Shown here in pieces: positions 16,586-24,477 of a stretch of 37,276 bases of DNA (the stretch's first letter is position 1; every line of letters starts with the position of its first letter). The notes under the pieces are model-generated. The model saw only the letters and a program-made list of their open reading frames with translations, did no database searches and had not been told where the DNA came from. The translations under genes were made by a program, and so were the position numbers. Location: assembly GCF_000337815.1 (NCBI RefSeq), contig NZ_AOLN01000015.1, forward strand, positions 1-37,276, in the 5' to 3' direction. Source of the DNA: Haloferax mucosum ATCC BAA-1512. GTDB lineage: Archaea > Halobacteriota > Halobacteria > Halobacteriales > Haloferacaceae.

Positions 16586-17734
16586 ATGCGAACCGTCGAT
16601 GCGGCAGGACTCAAAATCGGCGACGACCACCCACCGCGAATCATGGGTGTGCTGAACGTCTCGAACGAGTCGCCGTACAAGCCGAGCGTGTTCAACGACC
16701 CGAGCGAGGCCGCCGCGTACGTCGATACCGAACTCATCGGCGAGGGCGCGGACATCGTCGATATCGGCCTCGAATCGGCGAACAAACGCCTCGACGTGCT
16801 CTCGGCCGAAGAGGAACTCGAACGCCTCGATACCGCGCTTTCGGTCCTCGACCACGTTTCCGGCGACGCCGTGTTCTCAATCGAAACGCGGTACCACGAG
16901 GTCGCCGAGGCGGCTCTCGAACGGGGCTTCGACATGGTCAACGACATCTGCGGCTTCGCCGACCCCGAGATGCCCCGCGTCTGCGAGGCGTTCGACGCCG
17001 CCGTAGCGAAGATGGCGAGTCCGCCGGACCTCACCCGCCCCGGCGCTATCGAGGACGTAGACGACATCTACGACGGTCTCGAACACAACGGCTTCACCGA
17101 CAAGACCATCGTTGACCCCGCGTTCGGCGGGTGGTCGGAAGCGAAGACGCTCGAAGACGACCGCGAGACGTTCGACCGTCTGCGCGAGTTCCGCGGCTAC
17201 GGCCATCCCATTTTGGTCTCTATCAACCGCAAGAATTTCCTCCGCGACGTCGCGGGTCGCTCGACCGAAGACGCGCTTCCCGTCAGTCTCGCCGCCACGT
17301 CGATGGCGGTCGAGCGCGGCGCGCACATCGTCAGAACGCACGATGTGAAAGAGACGCGCGACGCGGCGCTCATCGGCCACGAATTCAAGCGCCGTCGCGT
17401 CCGCGAACCCGGCGACGTGTCCGTCGAGGAACTCGACGTGACGACGACCGGTGACGCCGCCCGACACCTCGACCGCGTCGGGTCCGACCCCGACCTCGCC
17501 GCAGAGAGCGTTACACGCGTCTTCGAACTCGAAGGTCTCGATACCGACGACCGCGACGCGCTGGCCGCCGCCGCGCCAGACGCGGGCGTCGTCTCCACCG
17601 GCCGGGACGTCGGTTCGACCGGGGCGCTTCTCATCGGAACACCCGCCGCGCTCGGCCGACTCGAAGCGGTCGTCACCGACGGGTCGGGTGCACTCGAAGC
17701 GGCATTAGAGACGATAACGCGCACGATGGACTGA
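16586..17734 (+). CDS. Dihydropteroate synthase-like protein
   Basis: 382 residues from MRTVDAAGLKIGDDHPPRIM; an in-frame GTG at 16568 would add six residues. The TIM-barrel fold of DHPS is indicated by RIMGVLNVSNESPYKPSVF, GADIVDIGLESANKRLD, FDMVNDICGF, KTIVDPAFGG and HPILVSINRKNFL. Bacterial FolP has NVTPDSFSDGG and GGESTRPG at the first two places, so the aminobenzoate-side loops differ clearly. The last 100 residues form an extra alpha/beta extension (VFELEGLDTDDRDALAAAAP). The mptE gene 188 bases downstream supports a role in pterin metabolism. Whether it uses p-aminobenzoate or another acceptor is open. Confidence 0.85.
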   Translation: MRTVDAAGLKIGDDHPPRIMGVLNVSNESPYKPSVFNDPSEAAAYVDTELIGEGADIVDIGLESANKRLDVLSAEEELERLDTALSVLDHVSGDAVFSIETRYHEVAEAALERGFDMVNDICGFADPEMPRVCEAFDAAVAKMASPPDLTRPGAIEDVDDIYDGLEHNGFTDKTIVDPAFGGWSEAKTLEDDRETFDRLREFRGYGHPILVSINRKNFLRDVAGRSTEDALPVSLAATSMAVERGAHIVRTHDVKETRDAALIGHEFKRRRVREPGDVSVEELDVTTTGDAARHLDRVGSDPDLAAESVTRVFELEGLDTDDRDALAAAAPDAGVVSTGRDVGSTGALLIGTPAALGRLEAVVTDGSGALEAALETITRTMD

Positions 17735-17810
17735 ATTCCGAGACACACGGTCACAAATCGACCGAATCGTCAGACGGTCGGCAGACGTTGACCGTTCGAC
17801 TAAGAGAAAA

Positions 17811-17820
17811 CTTATACCAT
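17811..17820 (+). promoter_or_regulatory. TATA-like element before mptE
   Basis: The sequence cttataccat lies in a locally AT-rich stretch 103 bases before the mptE start and predicts a leader of about 75-80 bases. It falls inside the longer in-frame extension that starts at 17788, which argues against using that start. Confidence 0.35.
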
Positions 17821-17922
17821 CCGACTCTAAAACGGTCCTGTGGACGCCGGAAGGGCACGCGGGTAGGGGTACACGAGTGCCATTCCGGCCCATACAGTTA
17901 CATTCTGAGCGACAGCCACATC

Positions 17923-18600
17923 ATGCGATATTCACACTGGGAACCTGTCTACGAGCAGATTCTCGACGACTTCGGCTTCGATAAAACCGGCGACGAGACG
18001 GCGCGAGATGTGCTTGCGCGGCTCGTCGAGCCGTTCGACCGCGACCGCCTCGACTGGGACGGCAAGACGGTCGCCATCTGTGGTGCGGCACCGACGCTCC
18101 CCAACGAACTCGACCGTCTCGACGCCGTTGACGTGATTGTCGCGGCATCGACCGCCGCCGACGTAGTGAGAGATGCGGGATACGACCTCGACTTGATGGT
18201 GACCGACCTCGACAAAAATCCGCGGACTGCAGTCGAGCTAACCGAGGGCGGAACGCCGGTCGCCGCGGCCGCACACGGCGACAACATCCCCGCAATCCGC
18301 AAGTGGGTGCCGAAGTTCGAGACCGACCACGTCCTCGGAACGACGCAAGCGAGCCCCGTCGGCCCGGTCGTCAACTGGGGCGGCTTCACCGACGGCGACC
18401 GGGCGGCCTTCATCGCCGACGAACTCGGCGCGAGTCGGCTCGTCTTCGCTGGGTGGGACTTCGACGACCCCGCGGTCGATGCGGCGAAAGCGGAGAAACT
18501 GCAGTGGGCGGCGCGCCTGCTTCGGTGGCTCGAACGCCGCCGCGACGAGGAGTTCTCCATTCTCGACGGTCGCCGCGACGATATCGAGCCGCTTCCCTGA
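17923..18600 (+). CDS. mptE: 6-hydroxymethylpterin pyrophosphokinase, MptE type
   Basis: 225 residues from MRYSHWEPVYEQILDDFG. This DUF115/COG1634 enzyme makes 6-hydroxymethyl-dihydropterin diphosphate, the substrate of dihydropteroate synthase, and replaces bacterial FolK in archaea. Visible conserved blocks are VAICGAAPTLPNELDRL, LMVTDLDKNPRTAVEL (acidic metal-binding motif), AAAHGDNIPAIRKW and NWGGFTDGDRAAF. It follows the DHPS-like gene in the same direction, so consecutive pathway steps are encoded side by side, although a separate promoter is likely. It ends just before a hexamer repeat. Confidence 0.9.
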   Translation: MRYSHWEPVYEQILDDFGFDKTGDETARDVLARLVEPFDRDRLDWDGKTVAICGAAPTLPNELDRLDAVDVIVAASTAADVVRDAGYDLDLMVTDLDKNPRTAVELTEGGTPVAAAAHGDNIPAIRKWVPKFETDHVLGTTQASPVGPVVNWGGFTDGDRAAFIADELGASRLVFAGWDFDDPAVDAAKAEKLQWAARLLRWLERRRDEEFSILDGRRDDIEPLP

Positions 18601-18610
18601 CGAATTCTGG

Positions 18611-18658
18611 TTCGGGTTCGGGTTCAGATTCAGATTCAGATTCAGATTCGGATTCCGA
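18611..18658. repeat. Hexanucleotide tandem repeat, eight units
   Basis: Two ttcggg units (18611-18622), four ttcaga units (18623-18646), then ttcgga and ttccga (18647-18658). They fill the 65-base gap between the convergent ends of mptE and the zinc-ribbon membrane-protein gene. One plus-strand frame would read Ser-Asp repeats and one minus-strand frame Ser-Glu repeats, but neither is in frame with the flanking genes. It is a likely slippage-prone microsatellite. Confidence 0.85.
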
Positions 18659-18665
18659 TACCGGG

Positions 18666-19487
18666 TTAGCTCGTGCTGTGTGGTTGGACTCCAGTGTCCG
18701 AATCCGCGTCGGGCGTCGTTGATTCCGAGCGGTCCACGATACCGTCGAAGAGTTCGGCGTTGCATCCGCGGCATCGCGCAGAGACGCGCTGTTGTGCGCT
18801 TCCGCAGGCTGGGACGGTCTCGGCCTCGACCGCGACCGTTCCATCACAGGTCGGACAGGTTCGAAGGCTCAATCGGAGTGCACCGAGAACCCGGTTTCGG
18901 TCGGCGGTCGAGAGTTTCCACCACTCGGGGTAGTACCGCCGGAACGTTCTGACCGCCGTGAGGTCGGCGACGAAGGCGGCGCGAGACGACCACCGCCCGA
19001 TGGTCCCGGTATCGAGTTCGGCGAACAACCCTTGTTCGTCCCAGCCCATCTCGACTCTAGACGGTTCGACGTCGAGGAGGGCGGCGAGCGCCTCGGTGTC
19101 TTCGTCCCGGCCGTCAACTTCGACCATACGGTCGCGCCAGTCGTCGCCGAACTGCGACGACAACGCGAGTTGGTCTTCCGCGTCGGCGTCGAAGACCCCC
19201 GCGGAGTACAACGCCGCGGCGAGGTCAATCCGACCGTCGAGCGTGACTGGCGGGGAGGGTCGCGCAGACGGGAGGCCGGGCGTCTGCGTCGTCGGCGACC
19301 GCTCGACGAACGCGAAACTGAAGACGACTGTCGGAGGAAGCACACCGAAGAAGACGCCGTACGGGTTCCAGACGAGCCAACCGAGCGTCCCGCATATGAC
19401 CGTCAAAACGAGGAGCGGAACCGTAACTGGGTTCCCGAGCAGTGGCTGGCGCACTGTGAGGTCGGCAAAGAGACGACGCCCGGACAT
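18666..19487 (-). CDS. Haloarchaeal membrane protein with C-terminal zinc ribbon
   Basis: 273 residues. Two adjacent hydrophobic helices near the N-terminus (about 20-40 and 43-62) anchor it. A cytoplasmic acidic helical domain (about 85-205, for example TFRRYYPEWWKL) follows. The end carries cysteines in TCPTC, PAC and CRGC, a zinc-ribbon arrangement. The C-terminus is Ser/Asp/Thr-rich. I do not recognise a functional family. It is convergent with mptE. The upstream 342 bases hold its promoter and no other gene. Confidence 0.75.
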   Translation of the reverse strand: MSGRRLFADLTVRQPLLGNPVTVPLLVLTVICGTLGWLVWNPYGVFFGVLPPTVVFSFAFVERSPTTQTPGLPSARPSPPVTLDGRIDLAAALYSAGVFDADAEDQLALSSQFGDDWRDRMVEVDGRDEDTEALAALLDVEPSRVEMGWDEQGLFAELDTGTIGRWSSRAAFVADLTAVRTFRRYYPEWWKLSTADRNRVLGALRLSLRTCPTCDGTVAVEAETVPACGSAQQRVSARCRGCNAELFDGIVDRSESTTPDADSDTGVQPHSTS

Positions 19488-19829
19488 ACCTTTCCTGAGG
19501 AACCCACGCCGTATTGGTATGGACTGGGTACACCAGATATCCAGAACGTAAATGCGTGGAGCGCCCGAAAATCGGCAGATAACGTCATATTACCGCCGAT
19601 AGTCAATCGTTCGGGTGAGTCAGCTATTGAACCAGATACATACCATACCGATTCGCGGCGACGTTCGATACTAGTAGGCGGTCATTTGTACTCGTTTTGA
19701 GCCAACTAAGCCATGGTTATGCACGGGTCGCACCTGCCAGTTTGCGTCCGTCGTCGGCGTGCCGCCACGTCGCACTCGTCGGGGACGCCTGCCGCTACAT
19801 TGACGGTTCTTCCGTCCTGAACCGCGGAT
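19488..19829. other. Divergent intergenic region without a gene
   Basis: This is 342 bases between the divergent zinc-ribbon membrane gene and phr. It includes AT-richer patches at about 19590-19690, probably promoters. No reading frame with family resemblance, no tRNA and no strong repeat was seen. Confidence 0.5.
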
Positions 19830-21278
19830 ATGCAAGTGCACTGGCACCGGCGCGACCTCCGGGTCGCGGACAACCGGGGCCTTACCACGGCCGCCGAGGC
19901 GGGACCGGTCGCCCCGGTTTTTGTGTTCGACGAGTCGGTGCTCGAACACGCCGGGTCGCCCCGAGTCCGATACCTACTCGACGCGCTCGCCGAACTTCGC
20001 GCGTCCTACCGGTCGCTCGGCAGTGACTTACTCGTCGCACGCGGCGACCCGAGAACGGTCGTTCCAGCTGTCGCAACGGCGCTCGACGCCGAACGCGTCG
20101 TCTGGAACGAAGGTTACTCCGGACTCGCCCGCGAGCGTGACGCGGCCGTTCGGTTGGCGCTCGATGAGGAAGGCGTCTCGCGCGAACTCGTCCACGACGC
20201 TATCTTCCACCGACCGGGAAGTATCACGACGAACGCGGGGGATATCTACTCGGTCTACACGTACTTCTGGAAGAAGTGGCGCGACCGCGACAAACCGGAC
20301 CCGTATCCGGAACCCGAGGCGGGCGACCTCGTCGATGCGGAGACGCTCGAAACCGTCGCTGAGCGCTGTGCAGACGACGCGTTCGACGTTGCAGTCGGCG
20401 ACGTGCCGACGATCTCTTCTCTCGGTTTCGAAGCGCCGGCGGCGGACGTCGTTTCGGCGGGAACAGAGGTCGCACGCGACCGACTCTCAGCGTTCTGTGA
20501 GGATGCTATCTTCCGCTACGGGGACGACCGCGATTATCCGGCGCGAGATGCCACGTCGCGGCTCTCGACGGACCTCAAGTTCGGAACCATCGGAATTCGG
20601 GAGGTGTACGCCGCCACCGTCGATGCCCGCGAGGGAGTCGGTGGGGAGAAAGACGAGTCGGTCGAGGAGTTCCAGTCACAACTCGCGTGGCGCGAGTTCT
20701 ACACGCACGTCCTCTGGGACAATCCGAGCGTCGTGACGGAGAACTACAAGCAGTACGAAAACGACATCCAGTGGCGCGACGACCCCGACGAACTGGCGGC
20801 GTGGAAGGACGGACGGACGGGCTATCCCATCGTTGACGCCGGCATGCGTCAACTGAAACAGGAGGCGTACATGCACAATCGCGTCCGGATGATTGTCGCG
20901 TCGTTCCTCACGAAGGACCTGCTGTGCGACTGGCGACACGGCTACGACCATTTCCGCGAATACCTCTCTGACCACGACACGGCCAACGACAACGGTGGCT
21001 GGCAGTGGGCCGCCTCGACCGGGACCGACGCCCAACCGTACTTCCGCATCTTCAACCCGATGACGCAGGGCGAGCGGTACGACCCCGACGGCGAGTATAT
21101 CAAGCAGTACGTCCCCGAGTTAGCGGGCGTGACGGCCAACACCATCCACGAGTGGCACGAGATGAGCGACCCCGAACGCGAACGCGTCGCCCCCGACTAC
21201 CCCGACCCTATCGTTGACCACTCCGAACGCCGCGAGATGGCGCTGTCGATGTTCGAGACCGCCCGCGGCGACGAGTGA
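19830..21278 (+). CDS. phr: Deoxyribodipyrimidine photolyase (class I CPD type)
   Basis: 482 residues. It splits cyclobutane pyrimidine dimers using blue light and reduced FAD. The N-terminal Rossmann antenna domain begins MQVHWHRRDLRVADN. The FAD-binding half shows LAWREFYTHVLWDNP, GYPIVDAGMRQLKQEAYMHN, RVRMIVASFLTKDLLCDW and TGTDAQPYFRIFNPMTQG. The motif NDNGGWQWAAS is the CPD-photolyase version of the active-site segment, which favours photolyase over cryptochrome. The antenna cofactor cannot be read. It stands alone by spacing and is followed 123 bases later by the DJ-1 family gene. Confidence 0.95.
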   Translation: MQVHWHRRDLRVADNRGLTTAAEAGPVAPVFVFDESVLEHAGSPRVRYLLDALAELRASYRSLGSDLLVARGDPRTVVPAVATALDAERVVWNEGYSGLARERDAAVRLALDEEGVSRELVHDAIFHRPGSITTNAGDIYSVYTYFWKKWRDRDKPDPYPEPEAGDLVDAETLETVAERCADDAFDVAVGDVPTISSLGFEAPAADVVSAGTEVARDRLSAFCEDAIFRYGDDRDYPARDATSRLSTDLKFGTIGIREVYAATVDAREGVGGEKDESVEEFQSQLAWREFYTHVLWDNPSVVTENYKQYENDIQWRDDPDELAAWKDGRTGYPIVDAGMRQLKQEAYMHNRVRMIVASFLTKDLLCDWRHGYDHFREYLSDHDTANDNGGWQWAASTGTDAQPYFRIFNPMTQGERYDPDGEYIKQYVPELAGVTANTIHEWHEMSDPERERVAPDYPDPIVDHSERREMALSMFETARGDE

Positions 21279-21401
21279 GGCGAGTCGTCGGAGTCCGAGT
21301 CCCAAACGCAAACTCTCGAACAGCAGATTCTGAGCGCCGAACACTGGTCTCCACGCCCACCTCGCAAAACAGCTATCAGTTCGTGATCCGATATTCGACC
21401 G

Positions 21402-22010
21402 ATGCACGTCGCTATCCTCCTGTACGACGGCTTCGACGAACTCGATGCCGTCGCCCCCTTCGAAGTGTTTCAAAATGCCGGTGTGTTCGGTGCCGACTGC
21501 GAGGCGACGCTCGTCACGCTGGACGACCGCGACTTCGTGACCGCGAGCCACGGAATGAAAATCGGTGTCGATGGCGTTCTCGACCCCGAACGAGAGCGAC
21601 CCGACCTACTCGTCGTCCCCGGCGGTGGCTGGAACTCGCGGGCCGAACAGAGCGCGTGGGCCGAAGCGGAGAAAGGCGATATTCCGGAGACGATTGCGAC
21701 GCTTCACGGAAGCGGAACCGTCGTCGCTGGCGTCTGCACCGGTGGCATGCTCCTCGCTCGCGCTGGCGTCCTCGACGGCCGCCCCGCGGTTACACACAAC
21801 AGCGCGCTTTCGGACCTCCGTGAGACGGACGCCGACGTCGTGTCAGCTCGGGTCGTCGATGACGGCGACGTTCTCACCGCGGGCGGCGTCACGTCGGGTC
21901 TCGACCTCTCGCTTCACCTCGTCGAACGCGAGTTCGGCACGGCAGTCGCAGACCGAGTTGCGACCGAGATAGAATACGAGCGACGAACCGATGCATTCGG
22001 CGGCGAATAG
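21402..22010 (+). CDS. DJ-1/PfpI family protein
   Basis: 202 residues with the class I glutamine amidotransferase-like fold. The N-terminus MHVAILLYDGFDELDAVAPF and the nucleophile elbow AGVCTGGMLLARAG (Cys112) are clear. Family members include stress proteins, glyoxalases, proteases and isocyanide hydratases. The VAPFEVFQNAG segment and the Asp before it look more like the ThiJ/isocyanide-hydratase branch than PfpI protease. The substrate is unknown. It lies between photolyase and superoxide dismutase genes, consistent with a stress role but not proof of one. Confidence 0.85.
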   Translation: MHVAILLYDGFDELDAVAPFEVFQNAGVFGADCEATLVTLDDRDFVTASHGMKIGVDGVLDPERERPDLLVVPGGGWNSRAEQSAWAEAEKGDIPETIATLHGSGTVVAGVCTGGMLLARAGVLDGRPAVTHNSALSDLRETDADVVSARVVDDGDVLTAGGVTSGLDLSLHLVEREFGTAVADRVATEIEYERRTDAFGGE

Positions 22011-22128
22011 CGCGCAAAATTAGCGGGTTCGTCATCCGAGAATCGCAAGACTGCGGCCCGAATAACAGTGCCTAACGGTACCATACCATTCCTCAAGTTT
22101 TAACAGGATTCCCACCCACCCTAAATAC

Positions 22129-22134
22129 GGAGGT
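22129..22134 (+). promoter_or_regulatory. Strong Shine-Dalgarno site of sod
   Basis: ggaggt sits seven bases before the sod ATG at 22142. This is notable because many haloarchaeal genes are leaderless. An upstream gttttaaca (about 22097-22105) is a plausible TATA element, giving a short leader. Confidence 0.6.
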
Positions 22135-22141
22135 AAACACT

Positions 22142-22741
22142 ATGAGCTACGAACTCGACCCACTTCCGTACGAGTACGACGCGCTGGAACCCCACATTTC
22201 CGAGCAGGTGCTGACGTGGCATCACGACACCCACCATCAGGGCTACGTCAACGGCTGGAACGCCGCCGAGGAGACGCTCGAAGCCAACCGCGAAGCAGGC
22301 GAGTTCGGCTCGTCTGCCGGCGCGCTCCGTAACGTCACTCACAACGGCTCTGGACACATTCTTCACGACCTGTTCTGGCAGAACATGTCGCCGGAGGGTG
22401 GCGACGAGCCTAAAGGCGCACTTGCCGACCGCATCGCCGAAGACTTCGGCTCCTACGACGCCTGGAAAGGTGAATTCGAAGCCGCGGCCGGTGCGGCCAG
22501 TGGCTGGGCGCTTCTGGTCTACGACTCGTTCTCGAACCAACTTCGGAACGTCGTCGTCGACAAGCACGACCAGGGCGCACTCTGGGGTGCCCACCCGGTT
22601 CTCGCACTCGACGTCTGGGAACACTCCTACTACCACGACTACGGGCCGGCCCGCGGCGACTTCGTCTCGGCATTCTTCGAAGTCGTTGACTGGGACGAGC
22701 CCGCCGCACGCTACGAACAGGCCGTCGAACTCTTCGAGTAA
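22142..22741 (+). CDS. sod: Superoxide dismutase, Mn/Fe family
   Basis: 199 residues. It converts superoxide to hydrogen peroxide and oxygen in the cytosol. Metal ligands by alignment to the family are H27 (in TWHHDTHHQGYVNGWN), H75 (ILHDLFWQNM), D157 and H161 (LALDVWEHSYYHDYG). Haloferax relatives use manganese, and nothing in the sequence contradicts that, but metal choice cannot be proved here. It is monocistronic, with a clear ribosome-binding site and high-confidence start. Confidence 0.96.
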   Translation: MSYELDPLPYEYDALEPHISEQVLTWHHDTHHQGYVNGWNAAEETLEANREAGEFGSSAGALRNVTHNGSGHILHDLFWQNMSPEGGDEPKGALADRIAEDFGSYDAWKGEFEAAAGAASGWALLVYDSFSNQLRNVVVDKHDQGALWGAHPVLALDVWEHSYYHDYGPARGDFVSAFFEVVDWDEPAARYEQAVELFE

Positions 22742-22820
22742 AACCAGACCAACCCCGACATTTCTTTCGAACCAACGGGCCGACAGCGACTGCACCAGAA
22801 CGGAAGCGAGGAGAAACGTG

Positions 22821-23237
22821 TTAGTTGTCGGTCTCGGAGTCGTCGAGCAGTTCGGAGACGTCGAATTCGTCGGCTACCGCCTGTAGACGGTCGTTGAGGG
22901 CGGCGAAGTCGCGTCCAGACGCACCGCGGTCGAACCCTGCGAACAGCCCGATTGGTTTGTCGCCGACGAACGTCCGGAACTGTTCGAACGTGTCGAATCC
23001 ACGAACCGTGTAGGCGTAATCCGCGTAGTACAACGCCTCGTAGGTATCTCTCGTGACGTAGCCGAAGCGCTCGTTATCGACGAACCGCGAAACATCGACC
23101 GAATCGAGAGCCACGGCGATGTCGTCTCTCACGAAGAGATTGTCGTAATCTTCGTGGTCGAACACCCACACATCCCGGAGATCATCCTCGGCGAAATCAC
23201 GAAAAACATCGATAACCCTCGAAAGCATCTCACTCAT
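22821..23237 (-). CDS. Haloarchaeal protein of unknown function
   Basis: 138 residues when started at MSEMLSRVIDVFRDF; a longer in-frame start at 23402 would run through the AT-rich promoter stretch at about 23240-23280. The protein is very acidic, with VWVFDHEDYDNLFVRDDIAV and a Tyr-rich middle (YEALYYADYAYTVRGF). There is no signal, membrane segment or cysteine. It may belong to a family of small haloarchaeal proteins possibly responsive to sensor inputs, but I cannot name it with confidence. It is divergent from the gene at 23374. Confidence 0.75.
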   Translation of the reverse strand: MSEMLSRVIDVFRDFAEDDLRDVWVFDHEDYDNLFVRDDIAVALDSVDVSRFVDNERFGYVTRDTYEALYYADYAYTVRGFDTFEQFRTFVGDKPIGLFAGFDRGASGRDFAALNDRLQAVADEFDVSELLDDSETDN

Positions 23238-23373
23238 CGTTTCAATATTTGTTCTGATAGTAATTAAAAAACACCTATGTGTTCCTGAAGACCACACCGT
23301 CACCCTCGCCAGCACGTCGTGACCGCGGGCGACGGGTCGTCGGGGTTTTGCCTGTCCGCCGAGAAGCGGCAGT

Positions 23374-23685
23374 ATGCCCAAACCAAAAGACGAGTTCGAC
23401 ACGCTCTACGGGTATCTCCTGTACGAACCGGCGGACATCCTCGACCCGGACTACATGTACACCGTCGGTGAAATCGCGCGCCTGATGCAGGGACTGTCGG
23501 TCCAAGCCGACCTCAACGAGGAGACCGAAGACCGCATCGTCCAGTGGACGATTCCGTGGATTATCGCCAATCAGGACGATTTCGTCATCAACGACCCCCG
23601 AAGCGACGAGCCGGGCTACTTCGGTCTCCACCCGGATGCCGTGCCGGACGACGAAGACGGACAAAAAGAAGACGACGAAGAATAG
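23374..23685 (+). CDS. Small conserved haloarchaeal protein
   Basis: 103 residues. The segment MYTVGEIARLMQGLSVQADL resembles a helix-turn-helix-like or tetrahelical core. It is followed by IPWIIANQDDFVINDP and an acidic tail. There are no cysteines and no membrane segments. The ATG at 23374 is in a good context and no competing start exists nearby. Function unknown. It is convergent with the metallo-hydrolase gene, 57 bases away. Confidence 0.75.
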   Translation: MPKPKDEFDTLYGYLLYEPADILDPDYMYTVGEIARLMQGLSVQADLNEETEDRIVQWTIPWIIANQDDFVINDPRSDEPGYFGLHPDAVPDDEDGQKEDDEE

Positions 23686-23742
23686 GGACCGACCACCTCG
23701 GCCGACCCAACCGACCCGACCTGCTTGCCGGTCCGATACCAG

Positions 23743-24324
23743 TCAGCGATTCACTCGCGCCGCGTGAGCGGCGAGTTCGAGGTCGTCCTGCGGTCGTGTC
23801 ACGATACTCGGGCCGTGACCGACGTGAATCTCGCGGACGTCGTCTCCGACGGTCTCGCGCAGGCGGTCGATGCTCTCGATGAGCGCTTCGCGGTCCCCCT
23901 CCGGGAGGTCGGTTCGGCCAAAGCCGCCGTTAGCGAACACGAGGTCGCCCGCGAAGCAGACCCCCGACTCCTGAGAGAAGAAACACAAGTGGTCGTCCTT
24001 GTGTCCGGGTGTGTAGATTGCTTCGTACACGTCGTCGCCGATCTGGATGCGCTCGCCGTCTTCGATTCGATTGCCGACAGCGAGGTTATCGGCGTCGTAG
24101 CCCCACGACTCTACGTCGAACGCCTCGCGGACGGCGTCGGTGTTTCCGACGTGGTCTGGGTGTGCGTGTGTTATGTAGACTGCGTCGAGGTCGTCCGTTA
24201 CCTCGCTGATTCTCGGGATGACGTCGAAGTTGGCACCGGTATCGACGAGAGCAGTCGTCTCGCCTTCGACAAGGAACACGTTACTCGTGAAGGCTTGAAC
24301 TTCCTGCGCGAGGTTTCGAATCAT
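23743..24324 (-). CDS. Metallo-beta-lactamase fold hydrolase, glyoxalase II-like
   Basis: 193 residues. The di-zinc motif THAHPDHVG gives H53, H55, D57 and H58. The other ligands are H108 (YTPGHKDDHL), D127 (CFAGDLVF) and H170 (HVGHGPSIV). This is the glyoxalase II/thioesterase-like branch with a complete active site, so hydrolysis of a thioester or similar ester is expected in the cytosol. The substrate is not known. It is divergent from thyA across a 153-base AT-rich promoter region. Confidence 0.88.
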   Translation of the reverse strand: MIRNLAQEVQAFTSNVFLVEGETTALVDTGANFDVIPRISEVTDDLDAVYITHAHPDHVGNTDAVREAFDVESWGYDADNLAVGNRIEDGERIQIGDDVYEAIYTPGHKDDHLCFFSQESGVCFAGDLVFANGGFGRTDLPEGDREALIESIDRLRETVGDDVREIHVGHGPSIVTRPQDDLELAAHAARVNR

Positions 24325-24385
24325 GGTGGGGGAACGGTACGGCGAGTGGGGTCTTCGATGTTGTGATGAAATCTCGCCAATATTG

Positions 24386-24399
24386 TTTTAATTTTAACA
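24386..24399 (+). promoter_or_regulatory. AT-rich promoter core for thyA
   Basis: tttta attttaaca is the most AT-rich stretch between the divergent MBL hydrolase and thyA genes and resembles a haloarchaeal TATA box. It predicts transcription start near 24420 and a leader of about 55-60 bases that would contain the hairpin at 24441-24463. The same block may also serve the divergent gene. Confidence 0.45.
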
Positions 24400-24440
24400 T
24401 TTTCAAATAGAATTGAGAATGTTCATCACGTGGGGGAGTG

Positions 24441-24463
24441 ACCTGTTGTTAACAACAACAGGT
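24441..24463. promoter_or_regulatory. Perfect hairpin/palindrome just upstream of thyA
   Basis: acctgttgtt (24441-24450) and aacaacaggt (24454-24463) are perfect 10-base inverted copies around aac. The hairpin ends 14 bases before the thyA ATG and is followed by cttttca. It could be an operator for a regulator of thymidylate synthesis, or an mRNA stem near the ribosome-binding region acting as an attenuator. The structure is certain; the role is inferred from position. Confidence 0.75.
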
Positions 24464-24477
24464 CTTTTCAACTACCA

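Noticed and set aside
18410-18847. Minus-strand protein with Ser-Glu repeats
   Set aside because: It reads through the hexamer repeat and overlaps two real genes out of frame.
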